A stretch of DNA of 64,000 bases from Streptomyces sp. NBC_01232 (GCF_035989885.1 NZ_CP108518.1:5385001-5449000), one strand, 5' to 3'; counted from the stretch's first letter, positions 15,781-24,389 are shown. Notes: generated by a model not told the origin, from the sequence alone. Numbers and translations are program-made.

Positions 15781-17041
15781 CGATGGCCTCCTCGGAATGG
15801 AAGTCCGTCTCCCGCCAGTCGTCCGGCAGCAGGTGGTCCAGCACGTCGTCCACCGTCACCGCGCCCAGCAGTGAACCGCTCTCGTCGACCACCGGCACCG
15901 CCACCATGTTGTAGGCGGCGAGGTGCGTGGTCACAGCGGGCAGCGAGGCGTTCGGCCGCAGCGGCGGCAGGTCCGTGTCCACGATCGAGCTGACCAGCGT
16001 GAACGGCGGATCCCGCAGCAGCCGCTGGAAGTGCACCGTGCCCAGGTACTTGCCCGTCGGCGTCTCGTCCGGCGGCCGGCACACGTACACCTGCGCCGCC
16101 AGCGCCGGCGACAGGTCCGCCTGCCGTACGCGGGCCAGCGCGTCCGCTACCGTCGCGTCCGGCCGCAGCACGATCGGCTCGGTGGTCATCAGACCGCCGG
16201 CGGTGTTCTCCTCGTAGGACAGCAGGCGGCGCACATCGGCCGCGTCGTCCGGCTGCATCAGGGTCAGCAGCCGCTCCTTGTCGTCCTCCGGCAGCTCGGA
16301 CAGCAGGTCGGCCGCGTCGTCCGGGTCCATCGCCTCCAGGACGTCGGCGGCGCGCTCCTCCTTCAGCTTGCCGAGGATCTCCACCTGCTCGTCCTCGGGC
16401 AGCTCCTCCAGCACGTCCGCGAGCCGGTCGTCGTCGAGGGCGTTGGCCACCTCGGCGCGCCGCTTCGGCGTCAGGTGGTGCAGCACGTTCGCCACGTCGG
16501 CCGGGCGCATCTGCTCGAAGGTGGCGACCAGGTTCTCGGCGCCCTGGCCGTGCTCCTCCAGCGAGAAGCCCGTCACCGCCGACCACTCCACGGTCAGGGC
16601 CTCACCGCGTCGGCGCAGCGCCCCCGACTTGCCCTTCCGTACGAAAATCCGGTCGATCTCCCAGTCCCGGCGGGCCGGCAGCTGCTGGATGGCCACGTCC
16701 AGGACGGTGACCTCCTCGCCGCTCGAGACCAGGGTCACCCGCCGGTCCAGCAGCTCGCCCAGGACCAGGCGTTCGGTCGGGCGCTGCTCGAACCGCCGCA
16801 TGTTGACGACACCGGTGGTGATGACCTGCCCGGACTCCACACCGGTGACCCGGGTCATCGGCAGGAAGATCCGCCGCCGGCTGACGACCTCGACCACCAG
16901 GCCCAGCAGCCGCGGCGGGCGGCCGCCGACCCGGAGCATCGCCACGAGGTCGCGGACCCGGCCGACCTGGTCGCCGTTGGGATCGAACACGGGCACACCC
17001 GACAGATGCGAGACGAAGATCCGCGGGGCGCCTGCAGCCAT
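15770..17041 (-). CDS. Soluble MgtE N-domain and CBS-domain protein
   Basis: A 423-residue protein. The ATG at 17041 has AGGAGG 7 nt upstream. Domains in order: a PRC-barrel-like N-terminus (about 5-80, HLSGVPVFDPNGDQVGRVRD); an MgtE intracellular N-domain (about 170-280) with helical repeats (MRPADVANVLHHL, LEELPEDEQVEI, MDPDDAADLLSELPEDDKER); and two CBS motifs (about 285-415). The MgtE membrane channel domain is missing, so this is a soluble sensor-type relative, not a transporter. CBS pairs usually bind adenine nucleotides or Mg2+. It is in an operon with the DUF1003 gene. Confidence 0.87.
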   Translation of the reverse strand: MAAGAPRIFVSHLSGVPVFDPNGDQVGRVRDLVAMLRVGGRPPRLLGLVVEVVSRRRIFLPMTRVTGVESGQVITTGVVNMRRFEQRPTERLVLGELLDRRVTLVSSGEEVTVLDVAIQQLPARRDWEIDRIFVRKGKSGALRRRGEALTVEWSAVTGFSLEEHGQGAENLVATFEQMRPADVANVLHHLTPKRRAEVANALDDDRLADVLEELPEDEQVEILGKLKEERAADVLEAMDPDDAADLLSELPEDDKERLLTLMQPDDAADVRRLLSYEENTAGGLMTTEPIVLRPDATVADALARVRQADLSPALAAQVYVCRPPDETPTGKYLGTVHFQRLLRDPPFTLVSSIVDTDLPPLRPNASLPAVTTHLAAYNMVAVPVVDESGSLLGAVTVDDVLDHLLPDDWRETDFHSEEAIGGR

Positions 17042-17228
17042 CCGAGCGCCTCCTAGTGCGTCGATCAAGAGTCGTGCCGCCCCTCAGGCTAGCCCGTGCC
17101 GCAGGAAAGCGTCCTGGTGGGGCGGTCCGCCCGGGGGCCCGTGAACACCGGGGCGCGGTCGCGGGGCGCGACGTACGGACGGGTACGCTGCCTGCTGCTC
17201 GCAGACGACCGACGAGAGGCCCCCGCCC

Positions 17229-18020
17229 GTGACCGCCTACTTCCCTGCCGCGCGGCTGCGCCGGGCCGCGTTCATCGGTGTGCTGTGCGCGGGCCTCGCC
17301 GTCACCGGTACGGGCTGCGGGGACGACCCCGACGAGGGCACGAACGGCGTCGGCAAGCTCACCGCGGACAAGATCGAGGCGAAGGCGAAGGCCGCCGCGA
17401 CCGAGGCCGACTCGGTGCACCTGTCCGGCACGCTGGTGAGCGGCGGCAAGTCCTTCACGCTCGACATGCGGCTGAAGGCCGACGGCGGCTCCGGCGAGGT
17501 GAAGTCGAAGGACGACACCTTCCAGCTGCTGCGCGTGGGGGAGCAGCTGTACCTGAAGGCGAGCGCGGCGTTCTGGGGCCAGTCCGACTCGGCCGGCAAG
17601 CTCGGCGACAAGTACGTGAAGGTGCCCGAGGGCGACCCCTCCTACAAGCAGTTCCGCGGCTTCACCGACATGGACGTCCTGCTGGACGGGCTCCTCGGCC
17701 TGGAGGGCAAGCTCGCCAAGGGCTCGTACACCAAGGTCGGGCACACCCGCGCGGTCCAGGTCACGGCGAACGAGGGCAAGGGCGGCAAGCTCTCGGTCTC
17801 GCTGGAGGGGACCCCGTACCCGTTGATGATGGAGCGGGCGGGCGGCGCCGGCCGGGTGGAACTCGCCGAGTGGGGCAAGACGTTCCCGCTGGAGGCGCCC
17901 GCGCAGGACCAGACCGTCGACTACGGGTCCCAGCTGCCGACGACCAAGGACCAGAGCGGCGAGCCGGCCCCGGCCCCCTCCAAGGGCTCCGGCCAGGGCT
18001 CGAACCCCACGAAGCCGTAG
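17229..18020 (+). CDS. Putative lipoprotein
   Basis: A 263-residue protein, GTG start. A lipoprotein signal is present: RLRRAAFIGVLCAGLAVTGTG followed by Cys30, where the -1 Gly fits the lipobox. The mature part (ADKIEAKAKAAATEADSVHL, then FTLDMRLKADGGSGEVK) resembles lipid-binding beta-sheet lipoproteins of the LppX/LolA-like group common in actinobacteria. The C-terminus is a Pro/Ser/Gly-rich tail. It should sit on the outer face of the cytoplasmic membrane. A TACGCT -10-like box at 17183-17188 could give a 40-nt leader. Ligand and role are unknown. Confidence 0.8.
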   Translation: MTAYFPAARLRRAAFIGVLCAGLAVTGTGCGDDPDEGTNGVGKLTADKIEAKAKAAATEADSVHLSGTLVSGGKSFTLDMRLKADGGSGEVKSKDDTFQLLRVGEQLYLKASAAFWGQSDSAGKLGDKYVKVPEGDPSYKQFRGFTDMDVLLDGLLGLEGKLAKGSYTKVGHTRAVQVTANEGKGGKLSVSLEGTPYPLMMERAGGAGRVELAEWGKTFPLEAPAQDQTVDYGSQLPTTKDQSGEPAPAPSKGSGQGSNPTKP

Positions 18021-18106
18021 GGCTGCGATCGGCGGATCAGCGGGTGTCGTGCCGATCACTCCGGCTCGCGGGTTCCGGCGCCGCCAAGACGCCCTGACGA
18101 CAGGAC

Positions 18107-18619
18107 CTAGCGGGCGGCCTTCTTGCGCTTGAGCAGCAGCTTCGGCAGGCCTGCCGGAACGGCCCGGCGGGTCGTCGCCGGAGACGGCAGCGGCACCGCG
18201 GCCAGCGAGCCGTCCGGCAGCTGCGCCCGGACCGACTCCGGCTCCAGCCGCAGCAGCCGGCACTCGCGCGCCCACCGCTCGGTCATGTCCCCCGAGTCGG
18301 GCGCGTTCAGCCGCTTGCCCTTGAGCTCGGCGACGGCCGCGGCCCACTCCTCGCCGCGCGGCGGGAGCTCCCGTACCGTCGCCGTCCAGGCCACGAGCCG
18401 GCCGCCCTTGTCCTTGCTCCGCACGGTCACCTCGGCGCTCGCCCCGTCCGCCAGGCCCGGGAACGGCTGCTCGCCGGGCCCGTCGCCCAGCACATGGGCC
18501 GCGCCGTCCACCCAGGCGTGCCACAGGGCGCGGTCGGCCCCGCCGCCGCGCACCCAGATCAGGCCGGACTTCTTGGTGGCCTCCTCGACGAGGGCCAGGT
18601 CGAGCGTGCTGAGAGTCAT
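18107..18619 (-). CDS. Conserved hypothetical protein, possible split beta-barrel fold
   Basis: A 170-residue protein. The ATG at 18619 is chosen because a TACCCT -10 box ends 6 nt before it, and because sequence upstream looks non-coding. Residues about 15-120 (KKSGLIWVRGGGADRALWHA, then VRSKDKGGRLVAWTATVREL) have the strand pattern of pyridoxamine-phosphate-oxidase-like split barrels, which often bind flavin or F420; this is a weak pattern judgement only. The C-terminus is basic (KLLLKRKKAAR). No catalytic residues can be assigned. It converges on the lipoprotein gene. Confidence 0.65.
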   Translation of the reverse strand: MTLSTLDLALVEEATKKSGLIWVRGGGADRALWHAWVDGAAHVLGDGPGEQPFPGLADGASAEVTVRSKDKGGRLVAWTATVRELPPRGEEWAAAVAELKGKRLNAPDSGDMTERWARECRLLRLEPESVRAQLPDGSLAAVPLPSPATTRRAVPAGLPKLLLKRKKAAR

Positions 18620-18625
18620 GCCGAC

Positions 18626-18631
18626 AGGGTA
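18626..18631 (-). promoter_or_regulatory. -10 box (TACCCT), leaderless start
   Basis: On the minus strand TACCCT is followed by 6 nt and then the ATG at 18619; there is no ribosome binding site. Confidence 0.5.
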
Positions 18632-18695
18632 GGGGGTCGCTCCCCGCGCGCGAGCGGGCGTCCCGGCCCCCGGGACACCCCGCCGTCGGCCCCGC

Positions 18696-19811
18696 TCAGA
18701 GCCAGCCGTGGCGGCGCAGCGCCCGGTGGATGGTGAAGCAGGCACCGAAGATCGTGGCCATCACCATGGGGTAGCCGTACTCCCACCGGAGCTCGGGCAT
18801 GTGGTCGAAGTTCATCCCGTACACGCCGCAGATCATCGTCGGCACGGCGATGATGGCCGCCCAGGAGGTGATCTTGCGCATGTCCTCGTTCTGGGCGACC
18901 GTCGCCTGCGCGAGGTTGGCCTGGAGGATCGAGTTCAGCAGTTCGTCGAAGCCCACCACCTGCTCGTGCACCCGCGCCAGGTGGTCGGCCACGTCCCGGA
19001 AGTACTTCTGGATGTCCGGGTCCACCAGCCGCATCGGCCGCTCGCTCAGCAGCTCCATCGGACGCAGCAGCGGCGAGACCGCCCGCTTGAACTCCAGCAC
19101 CTCGCGCTTGAGCTGGTAGATCCGGCCCGCGTCGCCGCCGCGCGCACTGCCCTTGGCGGGGGCCGCGAAGACCTCGCTCTCCACCTCGTCGATGTCGTCC
19201 TGCACCGCCGCCGCCACCGCGATGTAGCCGTCGACGACGTGGTCGGCGAGGGAGTGCAGGACCGCCGAGGGGCCCTTGGCGAGGAGGTCCGGGTCGTCCT
19301 GGAGGCGGTGGCGCAGCCCCTTGAGGGAGCCCTGTCCGCCGTGCCGGACGGTGATGACGAAGTCGGGGCCGGTGAAGCACATCACCTCGCCGGTCTCCAC
19401 CACCTCGCTGGTGGCGGTCAGTTCGGCGTGGTCGACGTAGTGGATCGTCTTGAAGACGGTGAAGAGGGTGTCGTCGTAGCGCTCCAGCTTCGGCCGCTGG
19501 TGCGCGTGCACCGCGTCCTCCACGGCCAGTGGGTGCAGCCCGAAGGTGGCGGCGATCCCCGCGAACTCGGCCTCCGTGGGCTCGTGCAGGCCGATCCAGG
19601 CGAACCCGCCGTCCTCGCGGACCCGGCGGATCGCCTCACGGGGCGTCAGACACGCCGGACCCAGCATTCGCCTCCCGTCCCGGTACACGGCGCAGTCGAC
19701 CACCGCGCTGCTCGCCGACGGGTCGCGGGTCGTGTCGTATCCGGGCTGTACGGGGGTGGCCCTGCGCAGGGACGGGCGTACGGCCGCACGCAGGTAGGGC
19801 AGCATCGACAT
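18696..19811 (-). CDS. corA: Magnesium/cobalt transport protein CorA
   Basis: A 371-residue CorA-family channel. The start at 19811 (MSMLPYLRAAV) has AAGGAG 6 nt upstream. A large N-terminal cytoplasmic domain (about 50-300: GGFAWIGLHEPTEAEF, then HQRPKLERYDDTLFTVFKTI) ends in the long pore helix. Two C-terminal membrane helices follow (about 308-365), with the selectivity signature YGMNFDHMPEL between them. It should import Mg2+ (and Co2+) as a pentamer. A corA gene also follows mrp and the magnesium-related genes in the mycobacterial block (Rv1239c). Confidence 0.93.
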   Translation of the reverse strand: MSMLPYLRAAVRPSLRRATPVQPGYDTTRDPSASSAVVDCAVYRDGRRMLGPACLTPREAIRRVREDGGFAWIGLHEPTEAEFAGIAATFGLHPLAVEDAVHAHQRPKLERYDDTLFTVFKTIHYVDHAELTATSEVVETGEVMCFTGPDFVITVRHGGQGSLKGLRHRLQDDPDLLAKGPSAVLHSLADHVVDGYIAVAAAVQDDIDEVESEVFAAPAKGSARGGDAGRIYQLKREVLEFKRAVSPLLRPMELLSERPMRLVDPDIQKYFRDVADHLARVHEQVVGFDELLNSILQANLAQATVAQNEDMRKITSWAAIIAVPTMICGVYGMNFDHMPELRWEYGYPMVMATIFGACFTIHRALRRHGWL

Positions 19812-20209
19812 GGCAGGCTCCTTCGCGCGCACGGCCGCGGACCGTACGGGTGGGAGACCCTCCACCGCGGGCGGGCGGGCGGGCAGGCCCGGGCAGGGGG
19901 GAGGGAACAGGACGGGAGGACAACGTTCTGCCGTCGCTCTTCTACTGATCGGCGGATCAGGTGATCGAGCAGATCAAAGGGGGCGGGATGCGCCCGTCAC
20001 AGAAGTGGAAGAGCGATTGGTACTGCACGATCGACTTCGGTCCACCGCAGCCCCACCTCCTCCGGCCGGTCCCCCGTGAGGGACGTCCTGTTGCCGGGGC
20101 GCTGAGACACCGCTTCTGCGTGCGGCCCCGAACAGCTGTCAACACTATCAGCCGACGGATGGTCAAGACCCGCCCTTTACCCGGCTGATACGAGTTCTAT
20201 GCTCGCTCC
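19812..20209. other. Divergent intergenic region, 398 bp
   Basis: It holds the upstream regions of corA (minus) and the SUFU gene (plus). I see a TGATC-GGCG-GATCA inverted repeat near 19946-19959, several GATC-rich half-sites to 19975, and the promoter noted separately at 20198. No tRNA, ORF with coding character or riboswitch-like fold was recognised; a Mg2+ riboswitch was looked for by eye only. Confidence 0.5.
20198..20203 (+). promoter_or_regulatory. -10 box (TATGCT) of a leaderless SUFU-gene transcript
   Basis: TATGCT ends 6 nt before the ATG at 20210; CTTTAC at 20175-20180 could be the -35 box (17-bp spacing). Confidence 0.55.
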
Positions 20210-20794
20210 ATGGCAGAAATTCTGGCCCTCGTGGAGGCCCGGCTGCGGACGGCGTTCGGTGAACCCGACGCGCGCGCCGCCGTCACCTTCCTGGGCACCG
20301 ACCGCATCGAGGTACTCCGTTTCGCCGAGGGCGACCTCGTGCGGTACGCGACCCTCGGGATGTCCGCGCACCCGATGACCGATCCGACCGCCGTGGTCGC
20401 CGACCCCGTACGGGGCCCGCGCGCGGAGCTGGTGCTGACCGTACGAGGAGGGCTGGCGGCCACCGACAAACTCCTGCGGCCGCTCGCGGTGCTGGCAGCG
20501 TCCCCCCAGGTCGAGGGGCTGATCGTGGCTCCCGGGGCCTCGCTGGACGTGGGCGCGCCGCTCTGGGACGGGGCCCCCTTCAGCTCCGTCCTCGTGGCGG
20601 AACCGGGCGGTCTGGTCGAGGACCTGGAGCTGGACGAGCCCATGGATCCGGTCCAGTTCCTCCCCCTGCTGCCGATGACGGCGAACGAGGCGGCCTGGAA
20701 GCGCGTGCACGGAGCGGGCGCCCTCCAGGAGCGCTGGCTCGCGCGCGGAACGGACCTGCGGGACCCTTTGCGCAGTGCTGTCGCACTGGACTGA
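20210..20794 (+). CDS. Suppressor-of-fused (SUFU) domain protein
   Basis: A 194-residue protein that is almost entirely a SUFU domain: RIEVLRFAEGDLVRYATLGM near the N-terminus, ELVLTVRGG in the middle, and the C-terminal half with DLELDEPMDPVQFLPLLPMT followed by TANEAAWKRVHGAGALQERW. In bacteria such domains occur alone or as immunity-like proteins next to toxins. No toxin gene is adjacent here, so a housekeeping role is more likely but unknown. Translation is probably from a leaderless mRNA. The next gene starts 60 bp downstream on the same strand. Confidence 0.82.
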   Translation: MAEILALVEARLRTAFGEPDARAAVTFLGTDRIEVLRFAEGDLVRYATLGMSAHPMTDPTAVVADPVRGPRAELVLTVRGGLAATDKLLRPLAVLAASPQVEGLIVAPGASLDVGAPLWDGAPFSSVLVAEPGGLVEDLELDEPMDPVQFLPLLPMTANEAAWKRVHGAGALQERWLARGTDLRDPLRSAVALD

Positions 20795-20854
20795 CAGCCC
20801 GGACGGGTGAGCGTGCCTTGACTGGCGGCCGGGCGGGGAGGAGCGTGGCTTCTT

Positions 20855-21502
20855 ATGAGGGGTGAACCAAGTTGCCCGAAGTGCGGTGGCCGGGTCAGGG
20901 CGCCCGGACTCTTCTCCGACTCCTGGCAGTGCGCGCTGCACGGCGCTGTCCACCCCCTGCAACCCGTGATCCCGCCGAGCGTCGAGGGCCTGAGCGTGGT
21001 GGCGCACCGGGCGCGGGTGCCGGTGTGGATGCCGTGGCCGCTGCCGGTGGGGTGGCTGTTCACGGGGGCCGCGTCCGCCGGTGACGACCGCAGCGGCGGC
21101 CGGGCGACCGCGGTGGCCTGTTCGGGCCCCGGCCCGCTGGGCGGCATCGGGGAGTTGCTCCTGATCGCGGAGGAACTGGGCGTCGGCCTGGGCGCGCGGT
21201 ACGCGGGCATCGACGGCCTCGACCCCGGCTCCTCCATCAACGTGTCGGCGCCGCCGCACGTCAAGGTGGTCGCGGCCGGCCGGCCGACACCGCTGTGGCA
21301 CGTGGGCGGCGGCCCGGACGACCGGGCCGTCTTCGCCGGAGAGGCGCGGGGCCTGTGGCTCTGGGCGATCGTCTGGCCGGAGCAGTCCGGCCTCCTGATG
21401 TACGACGAGCTCGTCCTCACCGACCTGCGCGACGCGGGGGCCGAGGTCGAGCTCCTTCCGTGCGGGGCCCTGAGCCCCCGTATCCTGGGCGGCCCTGCCT
21501 GA
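20855..21502 (+). CDS. Zinc-ribbon protein of the DUF6758 type
   Basis: A 215-residue protein. It begins with a zinc-ribbon-like knuckle (PSCPKCGGRVRAPG, then WQCALHGAVHP): Cys-x2-Cys and Cys-x2-His ligands. A conserved domain follows with VPVWMPWPLPVGWLFTG and ATAVACSGPGPLGGIGELLL. I believe it belongs to the actinobacterial family now called DUF6758; function is unknown. There is no membrane segment. The last codons and stop lie in a 24-bp direct repeat shared with the promoter region of the next gene (21465-21488 and 21505-21528). Confidence 0.8.
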   Translation: MRGEPSCPKCGGRVRAPGLFSDSWQCALHGAVHPLQPVIPPSVEGLSVVAHRARVPVWMPWPLPVGWLFTGAASAGDDRSGGRATAVACSGPGPLGGIGELLLIAEELGVGLGARYAGIDGLDPGSSINVSAPPHVKVVAAGRPTPLWHVGGGPDDRAVFAGEARGLWLWAIVWPEQSGLLMYDELVLTDLRDAGAEVELLPCGALSPRILGGPA

Positions 21503-21528
21503 GCGGGCCCTGAGCCCGGTTATCCTGG
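21465..21528 (+). repeat. 24-bp direct repeat carrying two -10 boxes
   Basis: GGGCCCTGAGCCC plus TATCCTGG occurs at 21465-21488 and again at 21505-21528 (21 of 24 positions equal). Each copy ends in a TATCCT -10-like hexamer (21481-21486 and 21521-21526), giving two candidate promoters for the PHP gene at 21565. Confidence 0.6.
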
Positions 21529-21564
21529 ACCGTCACCCGTTCGTACGACCCATGGAGCCAGGCT

Positions 21565-22428
21565 GTGCGCATCGACCTGCACGCCCACTCCTCGGCCTCC
21601 GACGGTACGGACACCCCCGCCGAGCTGATGCGCAATGCCGCGGGCGCCGGCCTGGACGTGGTGGCGCTGACCGATCACGACACCGTGCGCGGCCACGGCG
21701 AGGCCGTCTCGGCCCTTCCCGCCGGACTGACCCTCGTGACCGGCGCCGAACTGTCCTGCCGCCTCGGCGGGATCGGCGTGCACATGCTCGCGTACCTCTT
21801 CGACGCCGAGGAGCCCGAGTTCGCCCGTGAGCGCGAGCTCGTCCGCGACGACCGCGTCCCGCGCGCCCGCGCCATGGTCGGCAAGCTCCAGGACCTGGGC
21901 GTCGGCGTCACCTGGGAGCAGGTGGCCCGGATCGCCGGCGACGGCTCGGTCGGGCGGCCGCACATCGCCACCGCCCTCGTCGAGCTGGGCGTCGTCCCCA
22001 CCGTCTCGGACGCCTTCACGCCCGACTGGCTCGCCGACGGCGGCCGCGCGTACGCCGAGAAGCACGAGCTCGACCCCTTCGAGGCCGTACGCCTGGTCAA
22101 GGCGGCGGGCGGGGTCACCGTCCTCGCGCACCCCGCCGCCGTCAAGCGCGGCCAGTGCGTCTCCGAGTCCGCGATAGCCGAACTGGCCTCCGCCGGCCTG
22201 GACGGCATCGAGGTGGACCACATGGACCACGACGCCGTCACCCGCACGCGGCTGCGCGGCCTGGCCGCGGGCCTCGGCCTGCTGACCACCGGGTCCAGCG
22301 ACTACCACGGCAGCCGCAAGACCTGCCGGCTCGGTGAGTACACGACCGACCCCGAGATCTACGGCGAGATCACGCGCCGCGCGACCGGGGCCTTCCCGGT
22401 GCCGGGCGCGGGCGGACGCGAGCGCTGA
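21565..22428 (+). CDS. PHP-domain phosphoesterase
   Basis: A 287-residue protein, GTG start. The polymerase-and-histidinol-phosphatase domain is complete: metal-binding IDLHAHSSASDGTDTPAEL, VALTDHDTVRGHG, the ELSCR loop, AHPAAVKRG, DGIEVDHMDHD and TTGSSDYHGSR. This order matches the RNase AM/YciV type (3',5'-nucleoside bisphosphate phosphatase, 5'-3' exonuclease on short RNA) in Escherichia coli. It should be a cytosolic trinuclear metal hydrolase. It precedes marC by 75 bp on the same strand. Confidence 0.9.
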   Translation: MRIDLHAHSSASDGTDTPAELMRNAAGAGLDVVALTDHDTVRGHGEAVSALPAGLTLVTGAELSCRLGGIGVHMLAYLFDAEEPEFARERELVRDDRVPRARAMVGKLQDLGVGVTWEQVARIAGDGSVGRPHIATALVELGVVPTVSDAFTPDWLADGGRAYAEKHELDPFEAVRLVKAAGGVTVLAHPAAVKRGQCVSESAIAELASAGLDGIEVDHMDHDAVTRTRLRGLAAGLGLLTTGSSDYHGSRKTCRLGEYTTDPEIYGEITRRATGAFPVPGAGGRER

Positions 22429-22503
22429 CGGCCGGATCCGGCCCGCTCCACCCGTCCCACCTTCTTCTCTTCGCGACACCCCTCTCTCCTGCAAGGCATC
22501 ACT

Positions 22504-23109
22504 GTGTTTGATTTCGCCGTCTTCGGATCCCTTTTTCTCACGCTTTTTGTGATTATGGACCCTCCGGGGATCACGCCGATCTTCCTCGGTCTGACCTCCG
22601 GCCGCCCCGTCAAGGTGCAGCGCCGCATGGCCTGGCAGGCCGTCTGCGTGGCCTTCGGCGTCATCGCGGTCTTCGGCATCTGCGGCCAGCAGATCCTGGA
22701 CTACCTGCACGTCTCCGTTCCGGCGCTGATGATCGCCGGTGGTCTGCTGCTCCTGCTCATCGCGCTGGACCTGCTCACCGGCAAGAACGACGAGCCGAAG
22801 CAGACCAAGGACGTGAACGTCGCCCTGGTCCCGCTGGGCATGCCGCTGCTGGCCGGTCCCGGTGCGATCGTCTCCGTCATCCTGGCCGTGCAGAAGGCGG
22901 ACGGCGCCGCCGGGCAGGTCTCGGTCTGGGCCGCGATCGTGGCCATGCACGTCGTGCTGTGGATCACCATGCGCTACTCGCTGGTGATCATCCGGGTCAT
23001 CAAGGACGGCGGCGTCGTCCTCGTCACCCGGCTCGCCGGCATGATGCTCTCGGCGATCGCCGTCCAGCAGATCATCAACGGCGTGCTCCAGGTCGTCCAG
23101 GGCGCCTGA
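22504..23109 (+). CDS. MarC-family integral membrane protein
   Basis: A 201-residue protein, GTG start, with six hydrophobic helices spread over its whole length (first: FDFAVFGSLFLTLFVIMDPP). MarC-family marks include the early IMDPPGITPIFLGLT motif and, in the second half, the matching PLGMPLLAGPGAIVSVIL motif, suggesting an inverted-repeat fold. The family was once linked to multiple antibiotic resistance, but that link was not upheld; the transported substrate is unknown. A terminator follows directly. Confidence 0.9.
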   Translation: MFDFAVFGSLFLTLFVIMDPPGITPIFLGLTSGRPVKVQRRMAWQAVCVAFGVIAVFGICGQQILDYLHVSVPALMIAGGLLLLLIALDLLTGKNDEPKQTKDVNVALVPLGMPLLAGPGAIVSVILAVQKADGAAGQVSVWAAIVAMHVVLWITMRYSLVIIRVIKDGGVVLVTRLAGMMLSAIAVQQIINGVLQVVQGA

Positions 23110-23142
23110 CACCCCGCCGCGCCGGCGCGACCGCGCACACGA

Positions 23143-23174
23143 ACGCCCCCGCACCGATCTCGGTGCGGGGGCGT
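23143..23174. terminator. Convergent terminator hairpin
   Basis: A 15-bp inverted repeat (23143-23157 with 23160-23174), between marC and the convergent 50-residue gene. Confidence 0.75.
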
Positions 23175-23193
23175 GAACGTTTGGTGCGATGCG

Positions 23194-23346
23194 TCAGCAG
23201 GACGCACTCTCGGCCGGTCGGATCAGAATGCGCTGGCCGACGGCTGCGGCCTGCTGCACGATCCGGTTGACGGAGGCCGCGTCGACGACGGTGCTGTCCA
23301 CGGCGGACCCGTCGACGTCGTCCAGGCGCAGAATCTCGAAGCGCAT
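23194..23346 (-). CDS. Small conserved actinobacterial protein (50 residues)
   Basis: A 50-residue protein that begins MRFEILRLDDVDG and ends QQAAAVGQRILIRPAESASC. The ATG at 23346 has AAGGGAGAAG 5 nt upstream, an excellent ribosome binding site. The segment STVVDAASVNRIVQQAAA forms an amphipathic helix between two strands. I recall near-identical small proteins in other Streptomyces, annotated only as hypothetical. No membrane segment, and no metal motif apart from one C-terminal Cys. It converges on marC. Confidence 0.82.
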   Translation of the reverse strand: MRFEILRLDDVDGSAVDSTVVDAASVNRIVQQAAAVGQRILIRPAESASC

Positions 23347-23443
23347 GGGGCTTCTCCCTTCGTCAGTGTTTCTCCTTGCACTGGGTCAACGAAGTGTAGG
23401 CCGCAATCATTCCCTACGCTAAGGAAATTTTTTCACTGTCTAA

Positions 23444-24301
23444 CTACACACGTTCGCAGGAGCCCCAGAACGAGGCCAGCTCTCGCGCCGTCGTGCCCGG
23501 ATCCTCGGCGTTCGGGGAGTGATCCGTCCCCGGCACGATCACCCGCCGCGCACCCAGGCGCCGGGCCGTCCCGTCCAGCAGCGGCACCGGCCAGGCCTGG
23601 TCCACGGCCCCCGAAAGGACCAGCTTCGGCAGGTCCACGCGGCTCAGCTCCGCCACCCGGTCCGGCTCACAGATCAGCGTCCGGCCGGTGACGATCAGCT
23701 GCTCGGGGACGGTGGCCAGCCACCGCTCCCGCAGGAAGTGCGCGAGCTCGGGGGAGTCCGCGGCCGCGTCCTCGGGATCGTGGGCGCGCATCGCCGCCCA
23801 GATCCCGGGCATGTCGTCGCCCATCGCCTCCAGCGCGGCCACCAGCAGCTTCGTCCGGGCCTGCTGCTCCTCGGAGATCGCGGCGGGCCCGCTGCTCATC
23901 AGGGTGAGCGAGGCGAAGGGCGAGGCGTCGCGCAGCACGGCGGCGCGCGAGATCAGCCCGCCGAGCGAGTGGCCGACGAGGTGCACGCGGTTCCCGCCCA
24001 GCGCCCGGACCTGCGCGAGGACGTCCTGCGCCAGCTCCTCCAGGGCGTACGGGGCCTCCTCGCGCGGGCCCGGGGTCTCGTACTGGCCGCGGCCGTCCAC
24101 GGCGACGACCCGGTACCCGGCGGCGGCCAGCGGCTCCAGGAGGCCGATGAAGTCCTCCTTGCTCCCCGTGAAGCCGGGAACCAGCAGGGCGGTGCCACGG
24201 ACGGGCTCACCGGCTTCGTGCACGGCGAAGGGGCCGCGGTCGGTGGCGAGGAGGTACGCGCGGGCGGCGGAGGGCAGGGTGAGGCGCGGCGGCTTGCTCA
24301 T
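23444..24301 (-). CDS. Alpha/beta-fold hydrolase
   Basis: A 285-residue protein with a complete alpha/beta hydrolase triad: nucleophile Ser in HLVGHSLGGLIS, acid in SGAVDQAWPVP, His in VPGTDHSPNAE. The oxyanion region is LLVPGFTGSKEDF. A helical lid lies between about residues 130 and 200. There is no signal peptide, so it is cytoplasmic. Substrate cannot be predicted; esterase and lactonase are equally possible. It lies downstream of the DEAD-box gene but behind that gene's terminator. Confidence 0.88.
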   Translation of the reverse strand: MSKPPRLTLPSAARAYLLATDRGPFAVHEAGEPVRGTALLVPGFTGSKEDFIGLLEPLAAAGYRVVAVDGRGQYETPGPREEAPYALEELAQDVLAQVRALGGNRVHLVGHSLGGLISRAAVLRDASPFASLTLMSSGPAAISEEQQARTKLLVAALEAMGDDMPGIWAAMRAHDPEDAAADSPELAHFLRERWLATVPEQLIVTGRTLICEPDRVAELSRVDLPKLVLSGAVDQAWPVPLLDGTARRLGARRVIVPGTDHSPNAEDPGTTARELASFWGSCERV

Positions 24302-24347
24302 GGCCCGAGGTTACCGGCCCGTACGCGGCCGGCGCGGCCCGGGCAGA

Positions 24348-24389
24348 CCGATGGCCCCGGCCCCCTCGGAAGGGGATCGGGGCCATCGG
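24348..24389 (-). terminator. Terminator of the DEAD-box helicase gene
   Basis: A 12-bp stem CCGATGGCCCCG (24348-24359) with its complement (24378-24389), 20 bp after the helicase stop on the minus strand. Confidence 0.65.

Noticed and set aside
19812..20209. Mg2+ riboswitch or tRNA in the corA upstream gap
   Set aside because: No cloverleaf, no conserved M-box-like core and no terminator near the corA start could be seen by eye.
20210..20794. SUFU protein as immunity gene of a toxin system
   Set aside because: No toxin, RHS, LXG or polymorphic-toxin gene is adjacent; the neighbours are housekeeping genes.
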